The notes: generated by a model not told the origin, from the letters alone. 64,000 bases of DNA from Eucommia ulmoides (GCA_016647705.1 CM028338.1:37019176-37083175); one strand, 5' to 3'. Counted from the stretch's first letter, positions 1 through 12,990 are shown. Translations and numbers: made by a program.

Positions 1-1030
1 AAGTGCAAGTCTATATATATGGATATAATTCAGCTCTCTAATAGTTAGTTCCCATGTATCATGACACTTAAATGCTCTCTCAGACCCCGTATATCATTAT
101 GACTTCATTTTAGTTCAATTCACTTAATTACATCTTTTAAATCTCTCAATTAAGTCCCCCAAATATTTCTAAATCTCAATTAATTAGAATAGAAACAATT
201 TTATGTACCAAATTAAGAAACATTAAAACTTAATGAATCAAATCAATAGTATTTAAATAATAGGTGAAACATATCTCTAAATATCATAAAATCCCAGAAA
301 TCTCTCACAAATCCCAACAAAAATTGGCTACTTTTAGATATGAATTCAGAATCCTCCAATATCTTGAAACTGGGCATCCAGTCGACCGTTCGATTCAGGA
401 TGTAGCCAAGCCAAAGTTGCTGCATTCATCGGTCGACCTATCTGTCGACTTGGAGATTCAGAGTGTTCGATTTATCTTCACCGATCGACCTACTTTCGAC
501 TTAGAGATACAGAGAGTTCATCTTCTCTTTACCAGTCGACTTAGAGATACAGAGTATTCTACCTGCTTTGTCCGGTTGACTTAGCAGTCAACTTATGTAT
601 GCTAGATCTCTTTTCTGAACTCGTTTTTAACTTATTCTTATTTACGTTTTCGCCTCTTTAACCATTTTCCTTTCTTAATTAGCTCTACTAAATATTTAAA
701 TTCAATTTTAATCCATTATAAATATTTCTTTTCAAATACATATAGGAGCAAATAATTTCATCTTATCAAAACCCACATAAACAATAAAATTTTTTTGTAC
801 CGTGTGTATTCCTAATTAGGATATTAAGAGTTGAAATTCACCTGAGTTGTTTTCCCTAATTTCTTCAAACTCTTAATTCTTCATCATCTTTGTCATCATC
901 ATTTAGCATCCATTCATAATTTGTCATCGCATCTTCATCACTGGAATTAATAAATTGAAACACTTGAACAAACCATTAGTCTCACAAAAATATCAACGAT
1001 TAATTGTCCATCAAAATCTTATGATCAACA
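1..1030 (-). repeat. 3' LTR of element 1 (partial)
   Basis: This stretch matches 6067-7109 closely and in the same orientation, from the TATA-bearing CTATATATAT segment through the GTCGAC array (about 375-600) to the terminal GATCAACA. The rest of this LTR lies left of the window. Differences from the other LTR are scattered substitutions and small indels, so the insertion is old but still easily alignable. Confidence 0.88.
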
Positions 1031-1045
1031 ATCTCTCCCTTTTTA
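1031..1045 (-). other. Polypurine tract of element 1
   Basis: Read on the minus strand, AAAAAGGGAGAGAT abuts the TGTTGATC start of the 3' LTR, the expected place of the plus-strand primer. Element 2 has the equivalent AAAAAAAGAAGAGAT at 54710-54724. Confidence 0.75.
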
Positions 1046-1780
1046 ATGATGACAATTAACTTTGATGTTTTCTTCAAAACAATAATATAACCACACTCCC
1101 CCTGAATCCTAGGATGAGTTTTATAACACATTTAAGCATTATAATGAAGATTTAAAAAAAAAAATAATCAATAAAGCACAAATTTAAAAATAAACTACCC
1201 CTTAATAAAACATCAACTAATTCTCCCCCTTAGTAAAACATCAACTAATTCTCCTCCTTTGTCATCTTTAAAAACAAAATTTATAGGGGGGGGGGGGGGG
1301 GAACACACATGAATATTACTCTAGGCAATCATATAATAAAAGTACATTGAATCAACTTTAAAAATCAAAACTCATTTTAACAAATTACTTTTTACCGCTA
1401 TAGATAAATATCAAATCTACTCAATCCTTGAAAGAAATAAGATCCATTTTAATAAATCAAGTTCATATAATAAAATCATTTTTAACAAATACGATGTGGA
1501 TCATCATTAGAGATAGAAAATTTAACTAAGTAGATCAAATCTAGTTAATCCATCAAAATTCATACACTAGAAATTAAGTTTCACCACAATCCTAAATAAC
1601 TATTACAGACCGAAATTGTAACTGTGAAACTTGTCTGAATAACATAAAAAAAAATAATAAGATCTAGTGAGGGCTCTGTCTAGAAAAGTGATAATAAAAT
1701 CCCATCGAATTAGTAGCTGGCTGATGAGGATAAAGTCTCCTCGGACTAGTAGCTAGTTGCTGAGAATACAAGACTTATGG
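1046..1780 (-). other. 3' non-coding leader to the LTR in element 1
   Basis: No gene is seen. The stretch holds several further CTCCCCCTT/CTCCTCCTT runs (purine tracts on the element's strand) near 1095, 1195, 1225 and 1252, a 32-base duplication (AAACATCAACTAATTCTC twice), and a 16-G homopolymer at 1286-1301. Element 2 has the same kind of tract at 54760-54960. Confidence 0.6.
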
Positions 1781-3004
1781 CTAAACAATGGGTCCTGGAG
1801 TCATTTGTTGATGAAACGACGTTGACGGTCCTACTCCAGATGGCCCTGCTCCAGATGGTCCTACTGCAGTTGGTCCTCCAAATGACTGTTGTGCTCCAAA
1901 CATAGGATGTCCTGTAAAGTGTGGCTGAGCATTGTACTGCTGTTGGTATCCATGATGAGATGACTGTATAAACTGAAACATTTGTTCCAGATTCCCTGTG
2001 ATTTTTCTAAACCCAGCTTCCATGTTCATATTCATCTAAACCATTTTATTTTCTAGCCCAGTCATTCGATCATCCATTAAATCTGCATGTATCCTTAGAT
2101 CATCAATTCGATCATGAAGAAAATCCATCTTCTGATCTATGCTAATTTCTTCTTCATTTTCTTCTTCCTCATCTACAGCCTGCATTCTCTGCCTTTTCTG
2201 ATTCATCTTTTTTACCCATCTATTTCCTCTGTACTCATACCCCATTAACAAAGCATTCTCTACATTGGTCTATACAGGTGTGATTGTCATAAACATTTGC
2301 TCATCAGGATCAATTATAACTCCAAAGTGATCACACAACCTTTGGAGTGCATCAGCATAGGATAGTATTCCAGAAGGTATCTAAACATAATACTTCATGT
2401 GGTCCATCATGATATGAGCCAAATCCAATTTTCTCCCTTCAACAATCTCATTCATCAAATAGAGATCAAAGTCATTTACATTAGCATGACTTACCCCTCT
2501 AGGCACAACCGAATAGGTTAGCACAAAATGAAGGAATCGATGCTTAATAGATAACGATCCTGCTTTGTCTTCCTCTAAATCAAAATTTTCAGTAATTGCC
2601 CTTTTATTGAAATTTATCGAAAGCCAGTGAAGGGTATTGTATGGAACTACATCTCCTCTAGGTATTTCCAAAATATGACTTAGTAATACTGCATTGAACC
2701 GAATCACCTTTCCTTTAACAAAATAAATAATCTCATGTTTATTGTGGGTTAGATTGTTATAAAACATCCATACCCATACCGGCATCCACTCATGTCTTTG
2801 TGTAATAAAATCAGTCCATCCCAAATTCCTAAAATATCCTTCAATATCGATATTTTTCTCTTTCAAACTCACAAAATCTATAGGTTTGCAACCTAAAACT
2901 CTAAGATTAACAAACTCCTCATTACATTTTTTCTCATCCTCTTCACTTCGAAAAAATACATTGTCAAATGTAGCCCTATTAGCACGATTCTTGATTCTAG
3001 GCAT
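1780..3004 (-). pseudogene. Second gene of element 1: putative plant transposon protein domain plus coiled coil (broken)
   Basis: Translation from the ATG at 3004 (MPRIKNRANRATFDNVFF...) gives a domain with GWTDF, FVKGKVIRFNAVLLSHIL, MNEIVEG and MDHMKYY, which I recognise as the putative plant transposon protein type (Pfam PF20167, from memory). An acidic charged segment, a heptad-like stretch (IDDLRIHADLMDDRMTGLE) and a Gly/Pro/Gln-rich tail follow. This gene sits where pol would be. A related copy lies in element 2 (about 55380-56593), with WTDFVTQR, MNEIVEGR and MDHMKYY kept. I chose 3004 over an in-frame upstream Met because both copies align from MP.. and a leader with its own TATA box precedes it. 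The function is unknown. The copy is broken. Confidence 0.7.
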
Positions 3005-3297
3005 TTTTTTCACAAATCCAAAGCAACTCAACCAAAATATCATAAGAAATTAAGTCTAAACCACAAACCAACCGAAAACCCTAAAGTTTAGAGAAGACCA
3101 ACCTTGATTTTCACAAGAAAACAGCCTCCAACACTCAGATTCAAGCCTTAAACCTTTTGATTCAACCAAAAATTCTTCTAATCCGAGCCAAAATGAATTG
3201 ATTTCATGAGATTTAGACTTGAACGAACTTGGGAGATAAAGGGTTTTAGAGAAGAAGGGTTTTAAGTTTTGGATAAAATGAACTAAAAAAGTCAGGG

Positions 3298-3305
3298 TAT
3301 TTATA
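3298..3305 (-). promoter_or_regulatory. Internal TATA box upstream of the second gene, element 1
   Basis: On the minus strand GGGATATAAATACCC contains TATAAATA, about 294 bases ahead of the ATG at 3004. The leader between them is pyrimidine-rich, with TTCTCTAAAACCC-type segments typical of plant 5' leaders. Element 2 keeps GATTTAAATACCC (56881-56894) at the same distance from its ATG. Confidence 0.55.
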
Positions 3306-3381
3306 TCCCAACACGATCACTCGACAGCCCAGTCGATAGATGAATGTAGCGTGACTCTCGATATTCTAACCTAAAACTATC

Positions 3382-3401
3382 GGTCGACTCATGAGTCGAC
3401 T
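3382..3401 (-). promoter_or_regulatory. Paired GTCGAC motif near the internal promoter, element 1
   Basis: GGTCGACTCATGAGTCGACT holds two GTCGAC palindromes about 80 bases upstream of the internal TATA box; a degenerate pair is at 3310-3330. The same paired motif forms an array in the LTRs. Element 2 has a counterpart at 56906-56934. Confidence 0.5.
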
Positions 3402-3559
3402 GCTCACTTTGATTTGTTTGATTTTGTGCATTTAAATCTAATTAGATCCATTTAGCTCAATTTTTACCTCTTATTTTGATCTACATATATTTTAAAAACA
3501 ATTAATTACTTACACATTTAAATACACACACACATACACACACATGTATTGCAAACATC

Positions 3560-4905
3560 TAAATTTCAAAATGAACAGGCTTAGTTTCCCTAACAAAATT
3601 AATAAACTTAAACTTTAAGAATTTTAACATACCTAGATCATCTTTGGGAGCAAGTGGTGTGTGTACCTTTGGTGGATTACTAATTTCTGACTTGGTATCC
3701 TTTGACTCCACCAATGCTTGATTTTTCACCTTAATTTCTTCCTTCTTAGGAACAACAATTTTTTGAACTGATTCAGTAAGAAATTTTTTACCTTTGTTTG
3801 GTACTTCATGCTGCTTTGGCACAAATTTGTAAATGAGCATTTTCTTGTACCGGTATCTTGCCGTTTGTTGTGGGTAAGCTTTGTTAGCTCTCATATATTG
3901 AGCTTGTTGCTTTTGTACTCTTGTATTTGCCACCTGCTGATTCTTCTTAACAAGTACATTAAACCTTGGTTCCCTCTTTGGCATGGCATATTCATTGTAC
4001 CTCCTTGTCTATTCAAATCTCCTTGTCAGCACGTAGTATTCATTGGACCTTTGTCTAAATCTCTGATTTGTACTTGCACCAAAATTTTCTCTTTTTGGTA
4101 TCTAGTTATTTCTGGATCCGACAGGATAACCATGTAATAGATAACAAGAGTTTTCATAATGACCAAATTTACCACAATAAAAACGCTTAATACTGTTAGC
4201 ATGCCTTTTCGAATAGTCAGTATTTCTTACAGGAGCATAATATTGTCTGCGATTTTGAGAAGCAACTTTAGTAACTATTGATTTTTCAACAGATTTAGTA
4301 CTCTCAACATCCTTGAATTTATCCATTACTTCTTTAAGTTCATTTTGAGTCTTCTCAAGCAACCGTTCATTGGTGCTAACGTTTACCTATAGACCAATTT
4401 TTTTTTTATGCATAACTTCAAGATCATTCTTAAGAATTTGGCACTTATTTTCAACAGAATGAATTTTCACACGAGCTCTATCAAACTCACACCTTATATT
4501 ATCTAATTCAATACTCAAGGTCTCATTCAAGATTTCAATATTTTTTCTTTTAAATTCTTTCTATTGAAGATCATAAAAATCATTTTTCAAAACCTCAATC
4601 TCATCCTCAAAAAACTCAATTTTATCACACAACTTATTAATTTCAGATAAAGCATTATTAAACTCAACAGTTTCAAAATATTTGTCTAAATTCTTTTTCT
4701 TGAGAGATTTAACAGTACTAAACTTCTTATTTTCAAGAGTTGCAATCTTTTGCTCTAGTTTAAAATTATTTTTTCCAAAAATATACATAAAAGCAATCAG
4801 CGTCTCAATAGCCTTATCTGTATTTTCATCAATGCAAATTATATCAAACTCACGATCAGAACAATGACTATCAAAAGAAGCAGAATTAACAGTAGTACAC
4901 ATAAC
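3560..4905 (-). pseudogene. gag-like gene of element 1 (broken)
   Basis: The N-terminal part is charged and predicted coiled coil (KLEQKIATLENKKFSTVKSL). The middle has a retroviral-type zinc knuckle region (YCGKFGHYENSCYLLHGYP), and the C-terminal part is basic and Lys/Gln-rich, ending near FVRETKPVHFEI. The zinc-knuckle wording (YCGKFGH...C.LHGYP) resembles Gag of SIRE-type Copia elements. It lies directly downstream of the PBS, as a gag gene should. The copy in element 2 (57170-58569) is collinear. It is broken in several places. Confidence 0.72.
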
Positions 4906-4970
4906 TTCTAAATCAAGACACTCTATGTGATCGTGTTTAGCTATACTATGAAGTATATCGAGCTAAACTA

Positions 4971-4982
4971 GCTCTGATGCCA
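4971..4982 (-). other. Primer-binding site, initiator tRNA-Met type, element 1
   Basis: The minus strand reads TGGCATCAGAGC two bases inside the 5' LTR. The family consensus complementary to plant initiator tRNA-Met is TGGTATCAGAGC, so 11 of 12 bases agree. Confidence 0.8.
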
Positions 4983-6077
4983 ATTGTTGGTCCAGTGGAA
5001 TACCCAAGAGGAGGGGTGAATTGGGTAATTAAAAAATTATCATCATAAAATACTTAATAAATTAAATAATTAATTTTAATCATAAATTAATTAATATCTT
5101 TATATCACAGAAGAATTATAAAGTTAACTAGGTGCACACCAAACCACAAAAATAAACAAATCAAATATTGCAGCACACTAGAGATTTATACTAGTTCACT
5201 AAGCTACTCTTGGCTAATCTAGTCTCCCAAGCCCCACGGAGAGTCGCACCCACTAATACTCAAGATCCCTTTAAAGGTAGGAACTAAACCCTCACAATTA
5301 TTATTTTACATACTCAGAATCAACTATTACAAAATCCTTTTCATAGGCTAAAGAAGAACCTTTATTTTTTACAAGATAAAGAATAACTTAATTCTTTTTA
5401 ACACAAAGGCAAAAGAATCAAAACCTCACTAACACTCCAAATATCCCCTTACCTAGTAAGGATTGAACCGTTGTAAAATTCACTCAAACTCAATTCTATC
5501 TAGGAAGAATTACTATCTCAATCTCTTTATAGGAAAAGATTGAAACCGCTTACCCTTTTATTAAATACCCCCAACAGTATTTAATCCATCACACAACTCA
5601 CCAATACAAATTGATAAGCAAATTATCTCAATCGGAGTTTCTATCATCCCAGATAAATTAAAACTCGATTAATATCTCAAATCTAATGATAGAAAAGTGT
5701 GAGATTGAAAATATGATTTTAAACAAAAGATCGGTAGCAAATAATTTAGCACGTAATCAGATTCAAGAAATTGTTTATAAAATATTTTCTTCAATAAAAA
5801 TCAAAAACAATTTCTAAAGAACAATTTCCAAAAATTAAACAAGCAATGCACAATAGAGAGTAATTGGAAAGATCTTACCTGAAATCCACAGAAAAATATA
5901 TAGAGCGATGTTACTTCAAATCCGGTAGCAGCAAAGATTAATAGCTAATGATTCTCAAGATCGTCTCTTAGAATAGCTCTCACAAAATCTCATAATGATA
6001 TGTCTTAGAACAGCTCAATATGATCTTAACTATTTTAGCTCTCTTCTACTTGTTAATGATATAAGAAAAATGCAAGT

Positions 6078-6087
6078 CTATATATAT
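6078..6087 (-). promoter_or_regulatory. LTR promoter TATA box, element 1
   Basis: TATATATAGA on the minus strand lies about 1.03 kb into the LTR and about 350 bases downstream of the GTCGAC array. It is the best core-promoter candidate. The other family LTRs have TATAAATA-type or degraded versions in the same place, for example CCTATAAATAAA at 59751-59762. Confidence 0.5.
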
Positions 6088-6439
6088 GAGATATAAATTA
6101 GCTCTCTAACGGTTAGTTCCCATATATCATGACGCTTAAATGCTCTCTTAGACCCCGTATATCATTATAACTTTATTTTGGTTCAATTCACTTAATTACA
6201 TCTTTTAAATCTCTCAATTAAGTCCCCCAAATATTTATCAATCTCAATTTATTAGAATAGAAACAATTTTATATACCAAATTGAGAAATATTAAAACTTA
6301 ATGAACCACATGAATAATATTTAAATAATAGGTAAAATGTATATCTAAATAGCATAAAATCCCAGAAATCTCTCACAAATCTCAATAAAAAACAACTACT
6401 TTTATATATGAATTCAGAATCCTCCAATATCATGAAACT

Positions 6440-6690
6440 GCGCATCCAGTCGACTGACCAGTTGATCGTTTGATTCAGGATGTAGCCAAGCCAAAGCTGC
6501 TGCGTTTATCGGTCGACCTATCGGTCGACTTGGAGATTCAGAAAGTTCGATTTATCTTCACTGGTCAACCTACTTGTCGACTTAGAGATACAGAGAATTC
6601 ATCTTCTCTTCACCGGTCGACTTACCTGTCGACTTAGAGATACAGAGAGTTCTGTCTGCTTTGTCCAGTCGACTTACCAGTCGTCTCATG
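6440..6690 (-). repeat. GTCGAC-pair array in the U3 of element 1's 5' LTR
   Basis: About four units of roughly 52 bases repeat here, each starting with a pair such as GGTCGACCTATCGGTCGACT followed by GGAGATTCAGA or AGAGATACAGAGAGTTC. The array is present in every LTR of the family: 375-600, 33760-34680, 50570-50800, 53890-54240 and 60120-60440. Its position upstream of the TATA box suggests an enhancer array; that is inference. Confidence 0.7.
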
Positions 6691-7109
6691 TATGCTGGAT
6701 CTCTTTTCTAAACTCGTTTTTAACTTATTATTTATGTTTTCGTCCCTTTAACTATTTTATTTTCTTAATTAGCTCTACTAAATATTTAAATTCAATTTTA
6801 ATCCATTATAAATATTTATTTTCAAATGCACATAGGAACAAATAATTTAATCTTATCAAAACACATATAAACAATACAAACTTTTTGTGCCGTGTGTGTT
6901 TCTAATTGGGATATTAAGAATTGAAATTCACCTGAGTTGTTTTTCCTAATTTCTTCAAACTCTTAATTCTTCATCATCATTTAACATCCATTCATAATTT
7001 ATCATCACATCTTCATAATTGGAACTAATAAACTGAAACAATTGAACAAAGCATTAGTCCCACAAAAAATATCAACGTTTAATTGTCCATCAAAATCTTA
7101 GGATCAACA

Positions 7110-8735
<1,626 letters not shown>

Positions 8736-8740
8736 GTATA

Positions 8741-9522
8741 TGATGTGGGTAAAATCCGACCACCTCCACGTGTTCGCCACCTGAATCAAAATCGCCACGT
8801 CATCAACGCTACTTCATTAGTAACGGCATGATAAGCTCGGTCAATAGACAGTTCGGGCGCCTCCTCAGGTCGGTCAACATGAAGCACTTGGTCAATCGGT
8901 AAGCAAGAATACCCTCCATTATCACCACTTGGGGCAGACTGGTGTAGTCGCCCCGATTTGCTCCTCGATACCTGAGCTGGCCTGTCACTCCCTTAACATG
9001 CTTGGCTCATGGGCTTCTCCATCAGCTAACAAAGGGGCCCAAGGCCCATGCCCATAGCTCTAAATCACCGTGTTCCTTACGCGCTTGACTAATTAGCGCT
9101 AAGCCGAGCTTAAAACCCTAATCTTCCGGAATGCTAATCGCTTCCTCACTTACAAATAGAAGGCTTCATCTACATATTTCCACATGTGAAAAACACACTC
9201 AACAGATCGAGGTAATTGCTTCACTCCGAACGACTTGCTTTTTTTTCCCCGATCTCTTACCCTCACACCGGAGGGGACGCACCGGGAACACCCCAGTCGG
9301 TCTTATGTGCAGGTAACAGATTGGAGCTCAGCCCAGACAATGACCCAGGAAGAAAAATCGCAGGACGGTATCACCCAGCTTGGATACCAGGTCGAACATA
9401 GCCTGACCAGCTCGGATCGAAGGTTCCAGCGAGGATGAAGATCATCTCCAAATCGGTGGCAACTCTCTACGCGAGGAGTGACTAGACCATACTGCTGGTG
9501 GGTCCAATTCTCAACACCAACA
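8741..9522 (+). repeat. 5' LTR of element A
   Basis: It starts TGATGTGGGTAAAATCC and ends CAACACCAACA. It shares with the 3' LTR a CACGTGTTC-type segment, GGTCGGTCAACATGAAGCAC, a TATA-region relic near 9150 and a U5 containing ACACCGG.GGGGACGCACCG, a wording common to plant Tat-type LTRs. Confidence 0.92.
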
Positions 9523-9525
9523 ATT

Positions 9526-9543
9526 TGGCATCGTTTGTGAGAA
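9526..9543 (+). other. PBS-like site of element A
   Basis: TGGCATCGTTTGTGAGAA lies three bases after the LTR and resembles TGGCGCCGTCTGTGGGAA, the usual sequence at this place in Tat-type elements. I cannot fix the tRNA species from here. Confidence 0.6.
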
Positions 9544-9595
9544 GTTTACTAATAGCCTTCCCCAAGTCACCAGCTACCCACTTTACTAAGGTTTG

Positions 9596-11440
9596 ATGAA
9601 CGCAAGGTCTGCACATTCTTTGCTATCAAGGAACCAGAATGCCACGGTGAATAGCAACCCCACTGAAGACATGTTACGGGTTCCCAGACCGGAAACCATG
9701 CCACTGTTCACTATCTAATCAAAGAGAAAAATATCAATGTTGAAGGACAATTCTATCTCCCAGTCTCGTCCTCAAGCGTCTGCCCAAGCCAAGCTTCCAG
9801 GACCATTGATGCCGCTAGGCTCGACAACGTGGAACGCCAGCTCGTCAAGTTCCATGACTACTTCAACATTCTCCTCTCCCACCTACCTCTAGCCCCAGAT
9901 CAAGGGGGACCAGATCTCCATATTACAAGAGGGGGAGACCGCTCACATGGGTCCGATGATCGAGTAGTCGCCTCTCTCGGACATGTGGCATGAGCCCAAC
10001 CTCAGTCTGGTAACCGGGTATCCAAGAAAAGAAATCTTGACCCCCTTGTTGTGTTGAGGTCCATGTCTCAATCAACGCGCTAGCGATGACCCGAAGACAG
10101 GCCAAGGTCACCGCCAGCTTGGGAGTACTGTTACCAAAACCGTTATGAGCATGAATCTCGCCAAATTAATGAGGTAGACTTCCATTCTCCGCCACCAGCT
10201 TAGAGGCATGAAGCCCGGGTCGCGGACAGTCAGATCGTCGTCCCGGCAAGAGGGGCAGCATCTATAGAGTGACGCATGACTGAGATTGAGGCCACTCTTA
10301 ACCAGATACAGAGTACCAGAGGTCTAGCCAAGTTGCATACTAGGGTAAGGTCTCATTTTGTTGCTGAAATCACGGATAAACCAGTCCCGTATTGATTTTC
10401 TAACCCCTCAGTAGCCTAGTATGAGGGGACCACTGACCCTATAGATCATCTTTCTATCTTTATGTCCTACATGGATATGCACACCGCCTCCAACACGGTG
10501 AGATGGATTTTTTTCCTGCTTGTCCTAACTAGTCCTGCTCGAACATGGTTCAATGACCTAGCTCTGGCTTCGATCTCCACCTTCCTCCAGCTTGAGCAAC
10601 AGTTCTTAGAAAGGTTCAACCGATCTCAGCGAAGGCCCAAAACTAGTGCTCATATCCTCACCCTCAAGTAGGAGACCAATGAGACCTTGGGCAATTACAT
10701 TGATAGATTCTAGATGGAGTCACTCGCCTGTGAAGGGGCATTCGACGCCGTGGCCCTCAACGCCTTTATTGATGGATTAAGGCACCAGAGACTCTCATAT
10801 GATTTAAGTTTAAGATCAGCCTCATGTCTTCGAGAAGCTTTGAATCTTGGCACCAGTTACTATAAGGCGGACCTCCTCGGTAGAGAAAAAAGGGAGAGAG
10901 AAGGACTCCAAAAGAAGAAGGGCCGACCTGATGAAGGGTCGAGCCGAGCTTAGGCCTCGAGAAGGCCTCAAGCTGAAGGCCAGCTAGGGCCCTTACCCGG
11001 GGATAAGAGGCCACCCCTAGGGCCTTGCTAGTATAGTTTCACCCCGCTTACAGCCTCTATCGCTGCCATTTTCGCCGAGAATGCTAGGAAGAAAATCTTT
11101 CCACCTGCCCCCCTGAGAGGGAAGTCCTTGGGCAAGTCAACCGACAAATACTCCGACTACTATAGGGACCGCGGCCACGCTACCGAGGACTATTTCTAAC
11201 TAAAAGAGGAAATTGAGGTCCTTATCAGACGAGACTACCTTGAGAACTACGTCTACCGAGCAAACAAGGCTCGGGTCGGGGAAAATGACCACCGTAAAGA
11301 ACACTATGGTCAACGACATAGAAGAAATAACAATCGACCTCAACTCCCCGATTAAACCCTTGGGGACGATGCTGACCTTAGGGTAAACGACAAGATTAAC
11401 GTAATCCATGAAGGATTGGGTATTGGTGGATAAATATCGT
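9596..11440 (+). pseudogene. gag of element A (broken)
   Basis: An ATG at 9596 (MNARSAHSLLS) follows the PBS. The retrotransposon Gag core is clear near 10440-10950: WFNDLALASISTFLQLEQQF, LERFNRSQRR, ALNAFIDGLRHQRLSYDL. A C-terminal nucleocapsid-like stretch near 11150-11240 reads YYRDRGHATEDYF and then EEIEVLIRRDYL, the form seen in Tat Gag. It is broken several times. Confidence 0.8.
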
Positions 11441-11830
11441 CTTCTCAAAAGAGATACAAAATCAAGGGCAAGAGAAAGGCCGAGCAGGACGTGTATGAGG
11501 TCAGCACGGTAGATGCTGCCTCACATAACATCATCTTCTTCAGCGAAGCCGACCTGAAAGGGGTGCACGTTTCGCACGATGATGCCTTTGTCATTTTCGC
11601 TTTCATTAATCACTACAAGATAGCAAGGATTTTGGTCGATGGGGGAAGCTTGGCTGATATCATCTTTAAATGGGACTTTGATAGAATGGGCATAAAATCT
11701 AGTGTTGTTTATCCCGTAATGTCTCCTCTAGTCGGTTTCAAAGGCGTCTATCGGATGGGTCTTGCTGCCCGTCACGGTTGGGTCTAGGCCCAAAACGACC
11801 ACCGTTTAGTCCAAATTTCTAATTGTGGAT
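11440..11830 (+). pseudogene. Aspartic protease of element A (broken)
   Basis: The segment [20 protein letters not shown], then [15 protein letters not shown], corresponds to the retropepsin active-site region and its flank in plant Gypsy polyproteins. It lies between gag and reverse transcriptase in the normal order. Confidence 0.75.
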
Positions 11831-12059
11831 AGGTCATTACCATACAATGCAATTATGAGATGACCCACTGTGGCTACCCTGAAGGCCGTTTGTTTGCCAC
11901 ATCACTAAACAATGAAGTTCCCCACCAGTTTTGGGGTGGGCGAGGTCCGAAGAGACCAAGAAGTTGCTCGAGCTTGTGTGAGAAGGGCCATGGAGAAGAA
12001 ATAAAAATTACATCTAGAGCCCAAGCTCAGGGATACTTACCGATCTCCTCCTGAGCTCT

Positions 12060-12990
12060 TGGTCCTGGCTGGGGAAAGTAAGCCCATCCCGATTGATGAT
12101 TACAGAAACGAAGAACCCATCTCCTGACCTCATGAACATCTGCTCAAGGTCTCCATTCACCCTATCATTATAGAAAAGACAGTGAGGATAGGAGCTCGGG
12201 TCAGCCCTGAGCAGTGAGTCGCTCTCAATGAGCTATTAAGAAAGAATTACGATGTTTTTGCTTGGTCCCATAATGAGCTTCCCAGGATTGATCCCAGTGT
12301 GACTATGCACCGATTTTGTACTGACGTGCACCACTCGCCTGTTAGCTAGAAAATAAGAAAGTTTCATCCAGATTGGCAAAAGATAAATGAAGAGGAGATG
12401 AACAAGCTCATCAGGTCAAATATTATGGAAGATGTTAGATTCCCAAACTGCCTGGCCAACATTGTCCTAGCCCCTAAGGCTAGAAACAAATGGAAACTTT
12501 GCGTATACTTCAAGGATCTAAATAAGTCCTGCCTGAAGGACTTCTTCTTCCTCCCAAGGATTGACATCGTGATCGACGCAACGGCGGGGCACTAGCAGCT
12601 CAGCTTCCTCGATGCTTATACCGGTTGCAACCAGATCCCCATGTATCCTCCCGACAAGAGTAAGACCTCATTCATTATGGACAGAGACACCTACTGCTAT
12701 AAGGTAATGCCTTTTGGCCTTTGCAACGCCAGAGCGACTTGTTAGAGGTATGTGAATAAGATGTTTAAAGAAGAGATCGGGGAGACAATAGAGATATACA
12801 TTAACTATATGCTCGTAAAAAGAATCCTAGCTCCAGAGTACCTTGGTCATCTCTAGGCATGCTTCGATAAACTCCGAGTTCACCGTGTGAAGCTGAATCC
12901 AAACAAACGCATTTTCGGGGTGTCCGCTAAGAAGTTTCTTGGCTTCATGGTCTCGCAGCACGACATTGATACCAACCCTGACCAGATTAG
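12060..12990 (+). pseudogene. Reverse transcriptase of element A (broken)
   Basis: Recognisable blocks are NIVLAPKARNKWKLCVYFKD, a DAYTGCNQIPMYPPDKSKTS segment, MPFGLCNARATC and a palm-region relic followed by HL..CFDKLR. The order and wording fit the Gypsy reverse transcriptase fold. It is broken several times. Confidence 0.82.

Larger units (their letters stand above)
1..7109 (-). mobile_element. SIRE-like Copia-type LTR element 1, non-autonomous (left end outside window)
   Basis: The element reads right to left: 5' LTR 4985-7109, a primer-binding site (PBS) for initiator tRNA-Met beside it, a gag-like gene, a second unrelated gene, a purine tract and a 3' LTR cut by the window edge (1-1030). 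LTR ends are TG...CA. The LTR opening (CCCAAGAGG...GGTGAATTGGG), the Met PBS and the Gag zinc knuckle point to the Copia SIRE/Maximus group; that assignment is from memory of the family. No reverse transcriptase, RNase H or integrase motif is visible, although about 3.9 kb separates the LTRs. The genes are broken in several places. The right flank ATCCC is the candidate TSD; its partner lies outside the window. Confidence 0.85.
4985..7109 (-). repeat. 5' LTR of element 1 (2125 bp)
   Basis: The LTR is bounded by TGTTGGTCCAG and GGATCAACA on the plus strand. On the element's own strand the order is a U3 of about 1 kb with the GTCGAC array at 6440-6690, a TATA box at 6078-6087 (TATATATAGA), then R-U5 down to the PBS. 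Related LTRs are 32283-35107, 49083-51234, 52344-54709 and 58599-60913, all in this same orientation. Confidence 0.88.

Noticed and set aside
264-584. Plus-strand open frame of 106 codons
   Set aside because: It runs across the GTCGAC array of an LTR. Period and composition of the array keep a frame open; no domain, and not kept in sister LTRs.
4971-4982. tRNA gene remnant
   Set aside because: The tRNA-like words here and at 28639, 41108 and 58585 are short primer-binding sites beside LTRs; no cloverleaf is present.
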